A DNA stretch of 64,000 nt from Acanthaster planci. Its lineage: Eukaryota > Echinodermata > Asteroidea > Valvatida > Acanthasteridae. The translations under genes and the position numbers were made by a program. The number at the start of each line of letters is the position of its first letter. Within the stretch, counting starts at the first letter, position 1. The stretch is from NCBI RefSeq assembly GCF_001949145.1, contig NW_019091406.1:200813-264812 (forward strand). The letters run 5' to 3'. Under the pieces are notes generated by a model. The model was given only the letters and a program-made list of their open reading frames with translations. It was not told the origin of the DNA and made no database searches. Shown here one piece after another: positions 41,531 to 51,430 of this stretch.

Positions 41531-41858
41531 TATTACGACCTTTTGCCTGGAAGCATAATCGCTGCAAAAAAAATTTGGCCGGCAAAAGGACGTATGTATG
41601 CAACTTTTTTATTTTAATAAAATGTAAAGATTTCTTTGCAAATAGTTACACAAAAAGTTCCCAAGTCCTTTCATAAGTTGTTCAAAGGTTGCCTTTTGCA
41701 CAGCCTGTGTTGATTTTTTAGTAAATTTTATCTGTTTTTACTAAATAAGAGAGTGTGTTTCTTATACCCTTTTACCAGAAACATTTTTTCTACTGTGACT
41801 ATGCTTCCGGACAAAAGGGCAAATGCGCACTTACGACCTTTTGCCGGGCACACGACGA
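41531..41858 (+). mobile_element. Short TIR element (GGCAAAAGG family), copy 1
   Basis: The left end has ACGACCTTTTGCCTGGAAGC and the right end has GCTTCCGGACAAAAGGG then ACGACCTTTTGCCGGGCAC. Inner CCGGCAAAAGG boxes repeat near each end. The middle matches the 44.1-44.5 kb element in reverse, including GCCTGTGTT and TAGTAAATTTTATC. About 330 bases, non-coding, MITE-like. Confidence 0.75.
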
Positions 41859-44140
41859 CTTGCAATATGCAACTTCAATAAAAAAAAACTACCAATAGAA
41901 ACTTGGGTAGCATTTCAATCACTTAACATTGAAGTGAGTGAATTTCATTTCAGTGATTTCACTCCAGTACATTTTTCACTCTCTGGAATTCAGAGAGTGA
42001 GGGTGTACATGTATGTATCTGCAATGGACTGAGCATTCACATGTAGCAACATGTGCCCCAAAGTGAAAAAAAAAACTCTGATAATTAAACTGACCAAGCG
42101 ATTGATGCATGCTACGGAACTGTCACATTCTGTTTACAACTTAAGAATTTTTTTCCCATTTCTTATGACACCATCCAGTTTGCTTCAAGTTTCAAACTGG
42201 AAATCCATTGAAAAGAGATTTGCAGTTTTGGGGTTCATTCCACTGGCGCCTATCAAAAGAGACAAGAACAAGTGTAAAAAGAAATGTTCTGATGTACCCA
42301 CAGATGTTCACACATGCAATGATGCATGCACATCGTCTACACTCAACCTACATGGGATTGCAAGTGAGACTGAAATATATATGGATATAAATGCACATTT
42401 CAATCCATGGTTGAGGGAAGGCAAACTCGCGCATGTATATTTCATTCTTAATGTTACATGTACATTTTGAAAATCCCCTTGTCCAGAAACTTTGCCAGTT
42501 GTACGTGCGACCCCGTGAAGCTCACCTGCCGCATTTGCGGCATTCAGCATGTTCGGTCTTTAAACAAGCGCCGGATAGAATGTGCACTCTTGCCAAACTG
42601 CCAATGTAAACAGGACATTGGAAGGTTGTAATTACGGTTCTACAGCGGCAAAATAAACAGTGCCTCTCTTAGCAACTGAATCCCCCTGGGGAAGCCTTGT
42701 GCACGTACTGAAGAGGTAGGAACTAGGAGGAGAGGAGGAGTTTTAAAAAATGAGGAAAAAACTTTCACAACTCACACACATAATCTGTATGCAAAACAAC
42801 TCATGTTTTGCTTGTATCAGGACTGCCACAGCAGGTTGCATTACAGGAAATTGTAAAGTGCATTGCTCTTTTGTAAACAAATTCACTTATACTTTCTTTG
42901 GTTTTAAATTAAATAATCCACTTTCTCATGTTGTTTTCTTTCAAAATTAACAACCAGTTGAGCAAGTTGAACAAGACTAGACATCTGACTATATTCAAGA
43001 CAAATTGGAAGAATGAACACCAATACAGGAAATCTGAAGAGCATGTCTAAATTTGAGTGTCTAACTAACTACTTGCCAGAGTGCAATGTTCCTAAGTTTG
43101 TACAAGTCCATTCCAAGTACACCCCATCATGGAAGAATAGAGTACATGTACATCTATGGTACATGTACCCTCATGCATGGCGTAAGGCAAATGCCTACAT
43201 GTGTACATTGCACACACATATACAGTTTATGCATACAATATGCATGTACTGTACCGTACATACCCTACACTATATACTTGAACCACATCACATAATAACA
43301 AAAAGAATTAATTTACAGTGTACATCTACTTATTAGGTGGTATCCATGGTGATTAGTTATTCCCCACAGGCTACAGTCAATTCATCAGGGCGTCAAGTGG
43401 AGTGGCCAGGTTCCACTGTGAGTGGCAAGGCACCGTGCGCAATTTTAACCAAAAATAACAAACCAAGAAAAAACTTCAAAGTTCGATTTCCGTACGGAAA
43501 ATGACAAAGCCTGCCATATGGCAGTATGTCACAGAGATAAGGACGTATTGACAGCAGAATATGTAGGCCTACCCAATGTAGACGAATAATTATAATAATG
43601 ACGCTTAGGTGTAGATGGATATTTTAAAGTGCACATAAAATAGTGCTTGTGCTTTGGGCGATGCATCATCATTATACCTTAACACAGGGCCCATAAATAT
43701 TCCTTAACAACCATCTCAGTTCCCGAGAGATCAAGTTTACAGGATAAACAAGTGGATGCTGCCATTTTAGGGCAACTGGCAAACACACTAACCATCTCTG
43801 CACTCATCCATTTACATTCCTGGGTGGAGAGTTCGAGGCAAAGTGGCAGAATGATGTAAAGGGGACTTGCCAAAGGTCAAAACATGTACAGAGTATACAC
43901 ACACACCGTGCTAAGCCCCAAACCTATAATCATGATGGAACAAACCTTGACCACTTATACAAATAATAACATTACAATACATGTACATGATTTTCCCTGC
44001 GGTACCAAATGCAACTAAACATAACAAAATTACATTTACTTATACATCAACATTTACAAAGGATCAATACACATAAATGTATGTGCAGGAATATTTTGGA
44101 GGTATAAGAGGCCAATGGCCTTAACCTGGGTCTTTATATT

Positions 44141-44481
44141 GTCGTGTGCCCGGCAATGCCGGGAAGCATGATCACAGCAGAAAAAATGTTCCCGGCAAAA
44201 GGGCATAAGAAACACATTCTTTCTTTATTTAGTAAAAATGGATAAAATTTACTACAAAATTAACACAGGCTGTACAAAAAGCAACGGTTACCTTTAAACA
44301 ACTAGTCAAACGATTTGGGAAATTTTTTTGTAACTATTGTAAAGAAACCTATATTTCATTAAAATAAAACAATTGCATACATGTATACATACTCTTTGCC
44401 GGGAAAATTTTTTTTGTAGTGATTATGCTTCCCGGCAAAAGGTTGTAAGCGCTTACAACCTTCTCCCGGGCACCTGACGAT
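44141..44481 (-). mobile_element. Short TIR element (GGCAAAAGG family), copy 2
   Basis: Opposite-orientation copy of the 41.5-41.9 kb element. Ends GTGCCCGGCAATGCCGGGAAGC and GCTTCCCGGCAAAAGG pair with each other, and a perfect GGTTGTAAGCGCTTACAACC palindrome sits near the right end. Non-coding. Confidence 0.75.
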
Positions 44482-45920
44482 GTACATGTACCTTGATGCC
44501 CACTGCAGTGTTACCACTGACAAGTTGATTTTGTCAAGTGTCAACCCTTTGCCTTGTCCCTCCAAGAACAAAGTTTCTGCCCCAGTACAAATGCAGTTTT
44601 GGAACTCGGTGGGCACCTCCAATATCTGTGGAACATAGTTTAAAATCAGTGATGCAATTTTCAGATTTCTTTATCCACTTCATACAATTGTGAGAATTTT
44701 CTCAGAAAGATTTTCATGAATGCAGCTGCAGAGAATCTAAAGTGAACAAAGCATGATCCTGTGGAATGTAAGCATTGTTCTTGTGTTCCATCATTAAAAA
44801 AAATTATTTATTGATCAATAAGTATTTGAGATAGAGCCAAGAAGGGCGACACACTCCCACATGGGTTTGACATTAGGCCCTATCTAGGTTTGAAGACTTT
44901 CCCACTGCTTTAGTCGAAACGGTATACTTCAGCCTATAATTGGTGCAATATTTACTTGGGTTCAGCAGTTCCTGGATGAAAGCCAATCATCTGGAGACAG
45001 CACCCTCTAATGGTGATAATTAATGACTGCAGGATAAACTACAGGAAGGTCTTGGAAACAAGACTAGGAACATGCAGTGTACACTGTGACACAAGCGCAT
45101 GAAGCTGCAGCTCTGCCATAGCTTTATCATGTATCTGTTCAGCAGTATGGCTACTTCAAAAATCAATTACCAAGATCCCCGACAGCCTTTCAATAAGAAC
45201 AAGAAGGAAAGAAGCTTTCAATGCACTACTCAATTACAAATTTAAGCCTGGAACCATTACACCTCCTCTGATATTTGATAAATGGCATGCATGTACATAG
45301 CATCATGTCAACATATGGACAGAGACTCCCAGGGCACTAATTACTCCCTCAGGAACCTTGTCACAAAGCACGAAGAAGTTCCACACAAAGGATGGTTGAA
45401 ATGGAAACAATATAAAATTTAATTGAAAGATACTGACCATGTACAGTATGTGTATGTAAGAACCTGTAGGCACAGGCTTTTTGTGGTGACAATTGAACAT
45501 ACTGTGCATTTTAAACATGTACATGTATGCACATGTACATGTGTAGAAGAACAAACCTGATTGTGAACATAGGATGGGGTACTGGAGCTCTATTTGTACA
45601 ATGTAAATATTCTGGAGGTTGGGGGTTCAAAGTGAACCTACACCCACACTCCCTTTTCCCTTGTGCCCTTTATTCTCCTCTTTTGAGACATGTTTTTATG
45701 TTTGTATAACTTGCATTCCATCAGCTTAGGACCTACTCAGCTCATCTGTCTATGTAGAGGCCACAAATTCCTAATTGCCACAATAAATTCAGGGCCAAAC
45801 TAAACATTAAAGCTTACTCCCCCACCCCTCCCCTGCAATAATCTCTTGATTTATAATTACTGACTGCACAACCTTCTCAGTGTGAATTCAAATAGACACC
45901 GGCTGATATCTCTACAAACT

Positions 45921-45985
45921 CCTGGCTTAAGTGGCCAAGACAACTGCGCAGGCAAGCAAGAGGTGACAGGTTCAACTCCCACAAG
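45921..45985 (+). repeat. tRNA-derived SINE-like piece
   Basis: The plus strand reads TTAAGTGGCCAAGACAACTG, box A-like, followed by ACAGGTTCAACTCCCAC, box B-like, about 40 bases later. The pattern is Ser/Leu-tRNA-like, as at 4.5 and 20.8 kb. Confidence 0.5.
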
Positions 45986-47587
45986 GTCTTAAGATCACAC
46001 AGTGTCACAAGCCAAATTCAGCACATAGTCGGGCCAAAATCAAACACCGAGACAGTCACACATTGGTGCCTTTGTGAAAAATGGTGGCAATTACTGTACA
46101 GAGAGAGGGAACCAATGAATACACTGCAAATCTTGCAATACTTTTTACTTCAAGTAAATTTTTGTCACATGTACCAGTACATGTTTCGCTTGATTGATGC
46201 AGAGAAGTACCGTATGCACAGTATACATGTACCCTACACTGCTACACATACAATGTACATGTGTCACATCTCAGAAGCATGTACGGATAAGTATCAGTTT
46301 ATTACTGAAATACTGTCACATTTCCAACCAGTTTGTTTGCTATCAGAATGTTGGTGTCTGTTCAATATGTTCACACATAAAGCTCATTACACCTACACTG
46401 TACTTCAACCTGTTCCCCCATAAGAAGGAGATACCTGCACACATACATTCACAATACGTGTACAATGTAACCCACACTATCAGAAATTCCAGATGCCCGC
46501 TAGTGGTACATTACTACTGACTCATCAAAGGCAAAATTAATGATATTTCACTATCTTTGTTTTCCCCTTTTTTTTCTCATCAAGAAGAGATAAAGCACTT
46601 GCTTCTTCAGCTCAGCTAATGGTCTATACTCTGGCTCCGCACCTGAAAAGGTCAAGTGTCTCTCCCGGAGTAAATGTCCTTACAAGTGCGTGACCTGCCC
46701 CTTAATGCAATGCAGTCACGTCGAGGTTGCTCTTCCCATAATTTCTATTGAAAAAAAACATGAGATATCCAAAATAACCCGAGATGCGTATGATGAAAGC
46801 TAACTAAAAGTGCTTCACCTCGTAAAGAGAAAGACGGGAAAAAAATATCAGGATGGACATGACAGCTGCATTTGAATGGAGCTGCTATTGATTTTTTTTT
46901 TTATTTTAATGTCGCTGGAGCTCAAAACTCACCTTAAGCCTAGCACAGTATGTTCTTTGTTCTATGGTCACACACACGCTGATTGCTAGTGGTCATAGAA
47001 CTGTGTTTGTCCTGGGGGCTATATACCCAAGGAAAGCACAGGTGTATTTGAACTTTGTTCAAATGTCAGAATAGCTTTTTTTTTCTGTTTCTTTCAATTT
47101 GAGTTTCACGCAATTGACAGGGCTGTTCATGTACATGTATACTAAAGCAATAATGTACCTATAACTTTGTGTGGATGTGCCATACTGTAGCCTTTGGCCT
47201 TAATGAGTCAGTTTAACGATGCTGAAATGGAAATGCCTTCATCTTGCAATGGGAGCTGCTGCACTATAAGCATGGGGCAACTTCCCTTTATTGCTGCAGG
47301 AATGAGAACTCAGGGCAACAGATGAGACAAGGCAACGGAACGGCTTTGGTTGGGGTGTGAACACTGCTCTAGCCTAGTCCTCTAGTCTAGCCTGGTCCAG
47401 TCAAGTACTTGTTCTAGTCGAGGCACAGTTTTTATTCTAATACCGAAGTCACGAGTGACGGGGCGAAGAACAAACTTAAAGAAAATGCCTTTTGTACGAA
47501 TTCATTCAAAAGTGAGTAGCAAACTCGAGACTGCCTGACCTGAGATGACTAAATGCATTTCACAAGTAATTTATAGTATGTTGGAGT

Positions 47588-47905
47588 ATCTTGGAGAGAC
47601 TAAGAACACTCTCAAGAAGCGTTTCTATGGCCACAGATGTACGGTCAACACCAAACGACTAGATACCCCTGTAGGCCACCACTTCAACCTTCCTAAACAT
47701 TCTACATACGTCTGACATGATCTTACAGGGCATAGAATCACTTGGGTTCCATAAAGATGCTGCTTCCTTCAACAGGGAGAAGCTTTGGATCAAACGCCTC
47801 CACACCATACAACCCCCATGGGCTGAACATCCAAGAGGGAAACTACTAATTAACACTCTTTTCTTTCCCTCTCTTTTGTCTACAGATTATAACCACCCCC
47901 TTTGA
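47588..47905 (+). pseudogene. Penelope-like retroelement fragment: GIY-YIG endonuclease, frameshifted
   Basis: The plus-strand frame from about 47588 reads YLGETKNTLKKRFYGHR, then a spacer and TPVGHHFNLPKHS. After a break near 47712 a second frame carries on with a GIESLGFH block and FNREKLWIKRLHTIQPP. This order (Y.GET..L..R...HR, HF, then E..WI..L.T..P.G) is that of the GIY-YIG endonuclease at the C-terminus of Penelope-like elements. No reverse transcriptase is visible upstream, so the copy is 5'-truncated, and the frame break shows it is dead. A hammerhead-like motif follows 180 bases downstream, as expected for this class. Recognition rests on motifs only. Confidence 0.7.
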
Positions 47906-48081
47906 GTCTAGTTCATCTCTTCCCACCTTACATTCCTTTGTTATTCAACCATGCCTTTCATGCAGTCCCTTGCCCCTTTATCCAGCCTGCAGCTTTCTTG
48001 ACCTTTCCTTTTGTCCTCTTGCATTCATCCATGCTTGGTTGATTCTCTGTTTGCTTGTTTGTCCTGTCCACTAGTCATTTT

Positions 48082-48120
48082 GCCTTTGAGAAAGATTCTG
48101 CTAGGATCGAAACGTCAGGC
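48082..48120 (+). ncRNA. Hammerhead-ribozyme-like motif, decayed
   Basis: Possible stem I: GCCT (48082-48085) with AGGC (48117-48120). Stem II: GATTCT (48094-48099) with AGGATC (48103-48108) and a GCT triloop. GAAA (48109-48112) follows directly, then C and the cleavage triplet GTC (48114-48116). The other conserved core, CUGANGA, is damaged here: TTTGAGAAA reads like it with one base lost. Stem III is reduced to the palindrome ACGT, which would only pair in a dimer. Hammerheads of this type are established in Penelope-like elements, and this one sits just past such a fragment. Confidence 0.5.
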
Positions 48121-48195
48121 CCTCCATATTTTGTGATTTGTATTTTAGGTCATTGTAGTCAGCAAGCAGTTTGCAGCAGTTTTGTATTACATATC

Positions 48196-49144
48196 CAGTG
48201 TTTCCCCCAAAGCATTATAGCGTAATTGCCACTACGCTATTAGATTATTTTTTACCGCTACGCTTTAAAATTGAGCGCTACGCTTAAAATGTTGCCATTA
48301 AGTAACCTTTTAACACTTGCTACAAAAATATTTAGTGATCCAAACACGACGCTGTAACTGACGGCCGCGCAGTACGGGCGGCCAGCTGGACACACACGCA
48401 TGGACATGTACATTAACTGTACATGGCGTGTAGTTCTTTTGGAAGAGCAAAAAAGAGCGAATTTTGTAATGTAAACAATAGACACGTAACAGGTCTTCTT
48501 GTGTTACACGGACAAATTCGCTTCGCATCATGCTTCACGCTCAATTTCATGCAAAGTGCAATCGGCCTAATCTTTTCTTTTTTTTTCATGACAGTCTACC
48601 GACTTGGATGAAGTCTGAATGTTGTTGGTGTGCCGGACAATATACTATATCACAAGTATCCGCTGCAGTATACCAACGATGCATATTGTAAAAAGTGTTG
48701 CTTGTGTGTGCATGCTTGAACTTTTCGCAAAGTCAAAGATGTCACGTCTAATCACCTCGTTTTTCCCGGCAAAAAGGCAAAAAGTTTCGGGAGAAAACGA
48801 TGAAAGTATTGATGGAAGAAGTCAAAAGGATGACTAGCCAGCCTCTGTGCAAAGTCGGCCTCTGTAGACTTAGGACAGCATTCCAAAAAGCAAATGACCG
48901 GAATAGATCCTGACTGGATGAAGACATACGAGTGGCTGGAGGTCAGCAACAATGGGAAGGGTAAGGGCTGGCTCTAGGTATGAGCAGGTATGGGCTGTAA
49001 TGACAACTGTTGCTTTTATGTTAATGTGAATGTCCATGTTCATTTGCTATCTGTGAGCCAAATCTGTGAGCGGAACACACCCCCCCCCAGCCATTTCCTG
49101 ACCCAGACCCACTACACTTTAAGAAATTCCTGGCGGAAACACTG
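48196..49144 (+). mobile_element. hAT-like DNA transposon remnant, about 950 bases
   Basis: Inverted ends CAGTGTTTCCC (48196) and GGAAACACTG (ending 49144) fit the CAGTG start of many hAT ends. Three CTACGCT motifs near 48233, 48259 and 48279 look like subterminal repeats. Inside, the plus strand encodes MSRLITSFFPAKRQK from 48739 and, further on, DPDWMKTYEWLEVSNNGKG ending at a GTAAGG donor-like site. These resemble the N-terminus of ZNF862-type hAT transposases. The catalytic part is missing. No clean 8-base target duplication is visible, so the ends may be slightly misplaced. Confidence 0.6.
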
Positions 49145-49683
49145 ATACCTGAGTAATTTATAGGTTAAAGTGATACGAAGTCCAACTTGGGAATATTTTT
49201 TGGACCTGCACAAATTCACTAGCAGTAAATAAATTTATTTACATGAACAAGAAGTACAGCACACGTGATTTAGCGGTATAGTGACAATGTTGTATATCAG
49301 CCCCAGCCTCAGTTCAAGTTGACTGTGCTGCATTCAGACATTGGATCTACCCAATCTGAACTGATGAAAACCTTCAGTTTCTCTCCCTTGGTTCTCCCCC
49401 CCTTCCTATTTTTAATTTAGATGATGTAGCCGGGACGCCAGGGTCTTATCAACTCTAATAGCCCTGGAGCGAGGAGGCAATTTACCAGCCATTCTCCTGA
49501 TATAAATGCAGCATTTGGCCGGAGGGAGCCCAACCTTTTCCCATTAGGGGACACATCACAAGTTCCCCCAGTCTCCTCTGCTCTGATTCTGTCTCCGGGA
49601 TGTTGATCGTGGGCGATGCAGCATCTCCGGTGTCTTGGCTCAAGAGCGTGGGTCATGGTCTGGTGGCAGAGATTTTTACTGTA

Positions 49684-49722
49684 AAGTATGGATGAATTCT
49701 ACCACTAAACCACAGTGTTTGC
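49684..49722 (-). repeat. tRNA-Gly-like 5' half
   Basis: The minus strand carries TGTGGTTTAGTGGTAGAATT, which closely resembles the D-arm and box A region of eukaryotic tRNA-Gly. No matching T-arm follows at tRNA spacing, so this is a fragment or SINE head. It sits directly beside the dispersed repeat at 49752. Confidence 0.4.
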
Positions 49723-49751
49723 ATCACCAGAGTTGGCACTTTATCAGCTCC

Positions 49752-49886
49752 GAGCAGAACAAAAGAGGGCGTGTACTTACCACATAGGCGCGCGTTCATA
49801 ATGGAGATAAGTGGCGCGTTTGATGGGGAGCACGCTGAGTACACATTTCAAATTTATTCCTTAATGTATGGTCTTTGCGTACATGC
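49752..49886 (+). repeat. Dispersed repeat (ACATAGGCGCGCG family), copy 2
   Basis: Plus-strand copy matching 24124-24268 in reverse, with the same ordered landmarks. Non-coding. Its flanks are a tRNA-Gly-like fragment on the left and a separate TIR element on the right, so the repeat unit may extend beyond what is shared. Confidence 0.75.
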
Positions 49887-49892
49887 AGAACA

Positions 49893-50066
49893 CTAGGGCT
49901 GAGTCAATTTGAATAATTCACTATTCGAATATTCGACCTTCAATTTGATCGAATATCCAAATATTCGGTCGCACTTTCAATTTGATCAAATATCTGAATA
50001 TTCGGTCGCACCGAGCAGCAGATTGTTGATGAACAAACCATCTATACAAAATCAGCACAGCCCTAT
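49893..50066. mobile_element. Short TIR element with internal 37-base tandem pair
   Basis: Ends CTAGGGCTGAGTCAATTTGA and AATCAGCACAGCCCTATA are roughly inverted. Inside, a 37-base unit containing TTCAATTTGATC and ATATTCGGTCGCA is repeated at 49936 and 49973. Non-coding. Confidence 0.55.
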
Positions 50067-51389
50067 ATAGAATGCGTACAAGAACCCACTTGGAAAACTT
50101 ACAACCATCTGTATTTACTTTGCCACTTGGGGGTGCACTTCATGCTCAGGGCGGATTACCCCCTTTCCCTTTTTTACTACCCCATATGCCATCCCCCAAC
50201 CTCCCCTTCCCTCTTCCCACATCTGGGAGTTTGTGCTGGGAGTTGAATATTCAACATTCCCAAGGCCCAAGGCCTCTTCTACGAGACCGTACATCAATTT
50301 GAAATGGTGGCCAATTTGAGTAAATAGATCGACATTTAATTGCAATGACATGTAGGTACTTTCTCAATTTAAATAGCCTAAAAACAGTAGAAAGGATACA
50401 GTCCACTTTTATCATTTTGATTAGGGTCTGAAATAACCATCGGGCTGCTGGATGAAGTCTGGTGATGTGACCAATCACAGACAGGAGATACATTACCAAA
50501 TTATCGGAAGCGACTACTACAGGCTGCACTTCACTCTCGAGTCGCTCGTTGTATGTAATAAATGTCCCACTGACTAATAAGGATGTTTGCAGTTACGCGA
50601 AATGTGCCAAAATGCAGGAATTTGCTATATGTTTGTCCTCGCATTAGTCCAAGTACAGTGCTTTTGAACGGAAGTTGACTGAGGGTTTTTTTTTTCACAT
50701 AGTGCACTTTTGTTCTTTTCAGGTACTCCAATATGACAATCCTGTTCCAAAGCCTAATTAATTGTTTGATGAAATTAAGGGCTACTTAAAGCTCAGCAGC
50801 TTTGCCAGCTTGTGTAGTTTACCAGAAAATTGAGGAAGTCCTCGTCAAATTTTGTTTAATTCTCACTGAGATACATGTACTTTTACTGGAAACATGTACA
50901 TGTACAGTATGTGTGCATAGATTGTATAGACGCCAATACAACAGGTTTACTCTAGAAATCAGCACTTTTTTATCATACATGTCAGGCTCGTAGCCTGACA
51001 AGAGACTTGGTGGGGGTTGGTCAAACCCAAAAGTGGAACTTTTGGCACTGTGAACACGTTTTTATTCAAAGGCCCATCACAAAAATAGCATTTAAAAGTT
51101 GCAAAGGTTGCATGTAAGACTTGTACACTGTAGTTTTCAATATTGAATAAACTTAACAAAAATACATTGATTTCAAACCCTTTGAAACACCTGAAATGTG
51201 GACATTTGCCGGAACTTCTCGACAGTACATATGACTGGAGATTGACTCATTAATATGCAGAATCGCAGTCAAATTGAGCTTGAGAATCAACGTATAAGCA
51301 GTGGCTTGTACGGCCAATATTATGGTATATTTAAAATATTCAGTACACGCAAACAAAAAAGACCACCAACAAGCGGAACTCAGAAGCGA

Positions 51390-51430
51390 GCGGGGGAGGG
51401 GTTCGTTCGAACCCCTCGACCTCCCCCCCG
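51390..51430. repeat. GC-rich hairpin
   Basis: GGGGTTCGTTCGAACCCC forms a perfect 8-base stem, enclosed by GGGGGAGG and CCTCCCCCC. Probably the end of a decayed element. Confidence 0.55.

Noticed and set aside
42051-42470. 139-codon open frame on the plus strand
   Set aside because: No motif or splice context; likely chance.
44880-44925. GACT...AGTCGAAACGG, similar to a hammerhead stem II plus GAAA
   Set aside because: Long loop, no CUGANGA box and no pairing flanks; probably chance.
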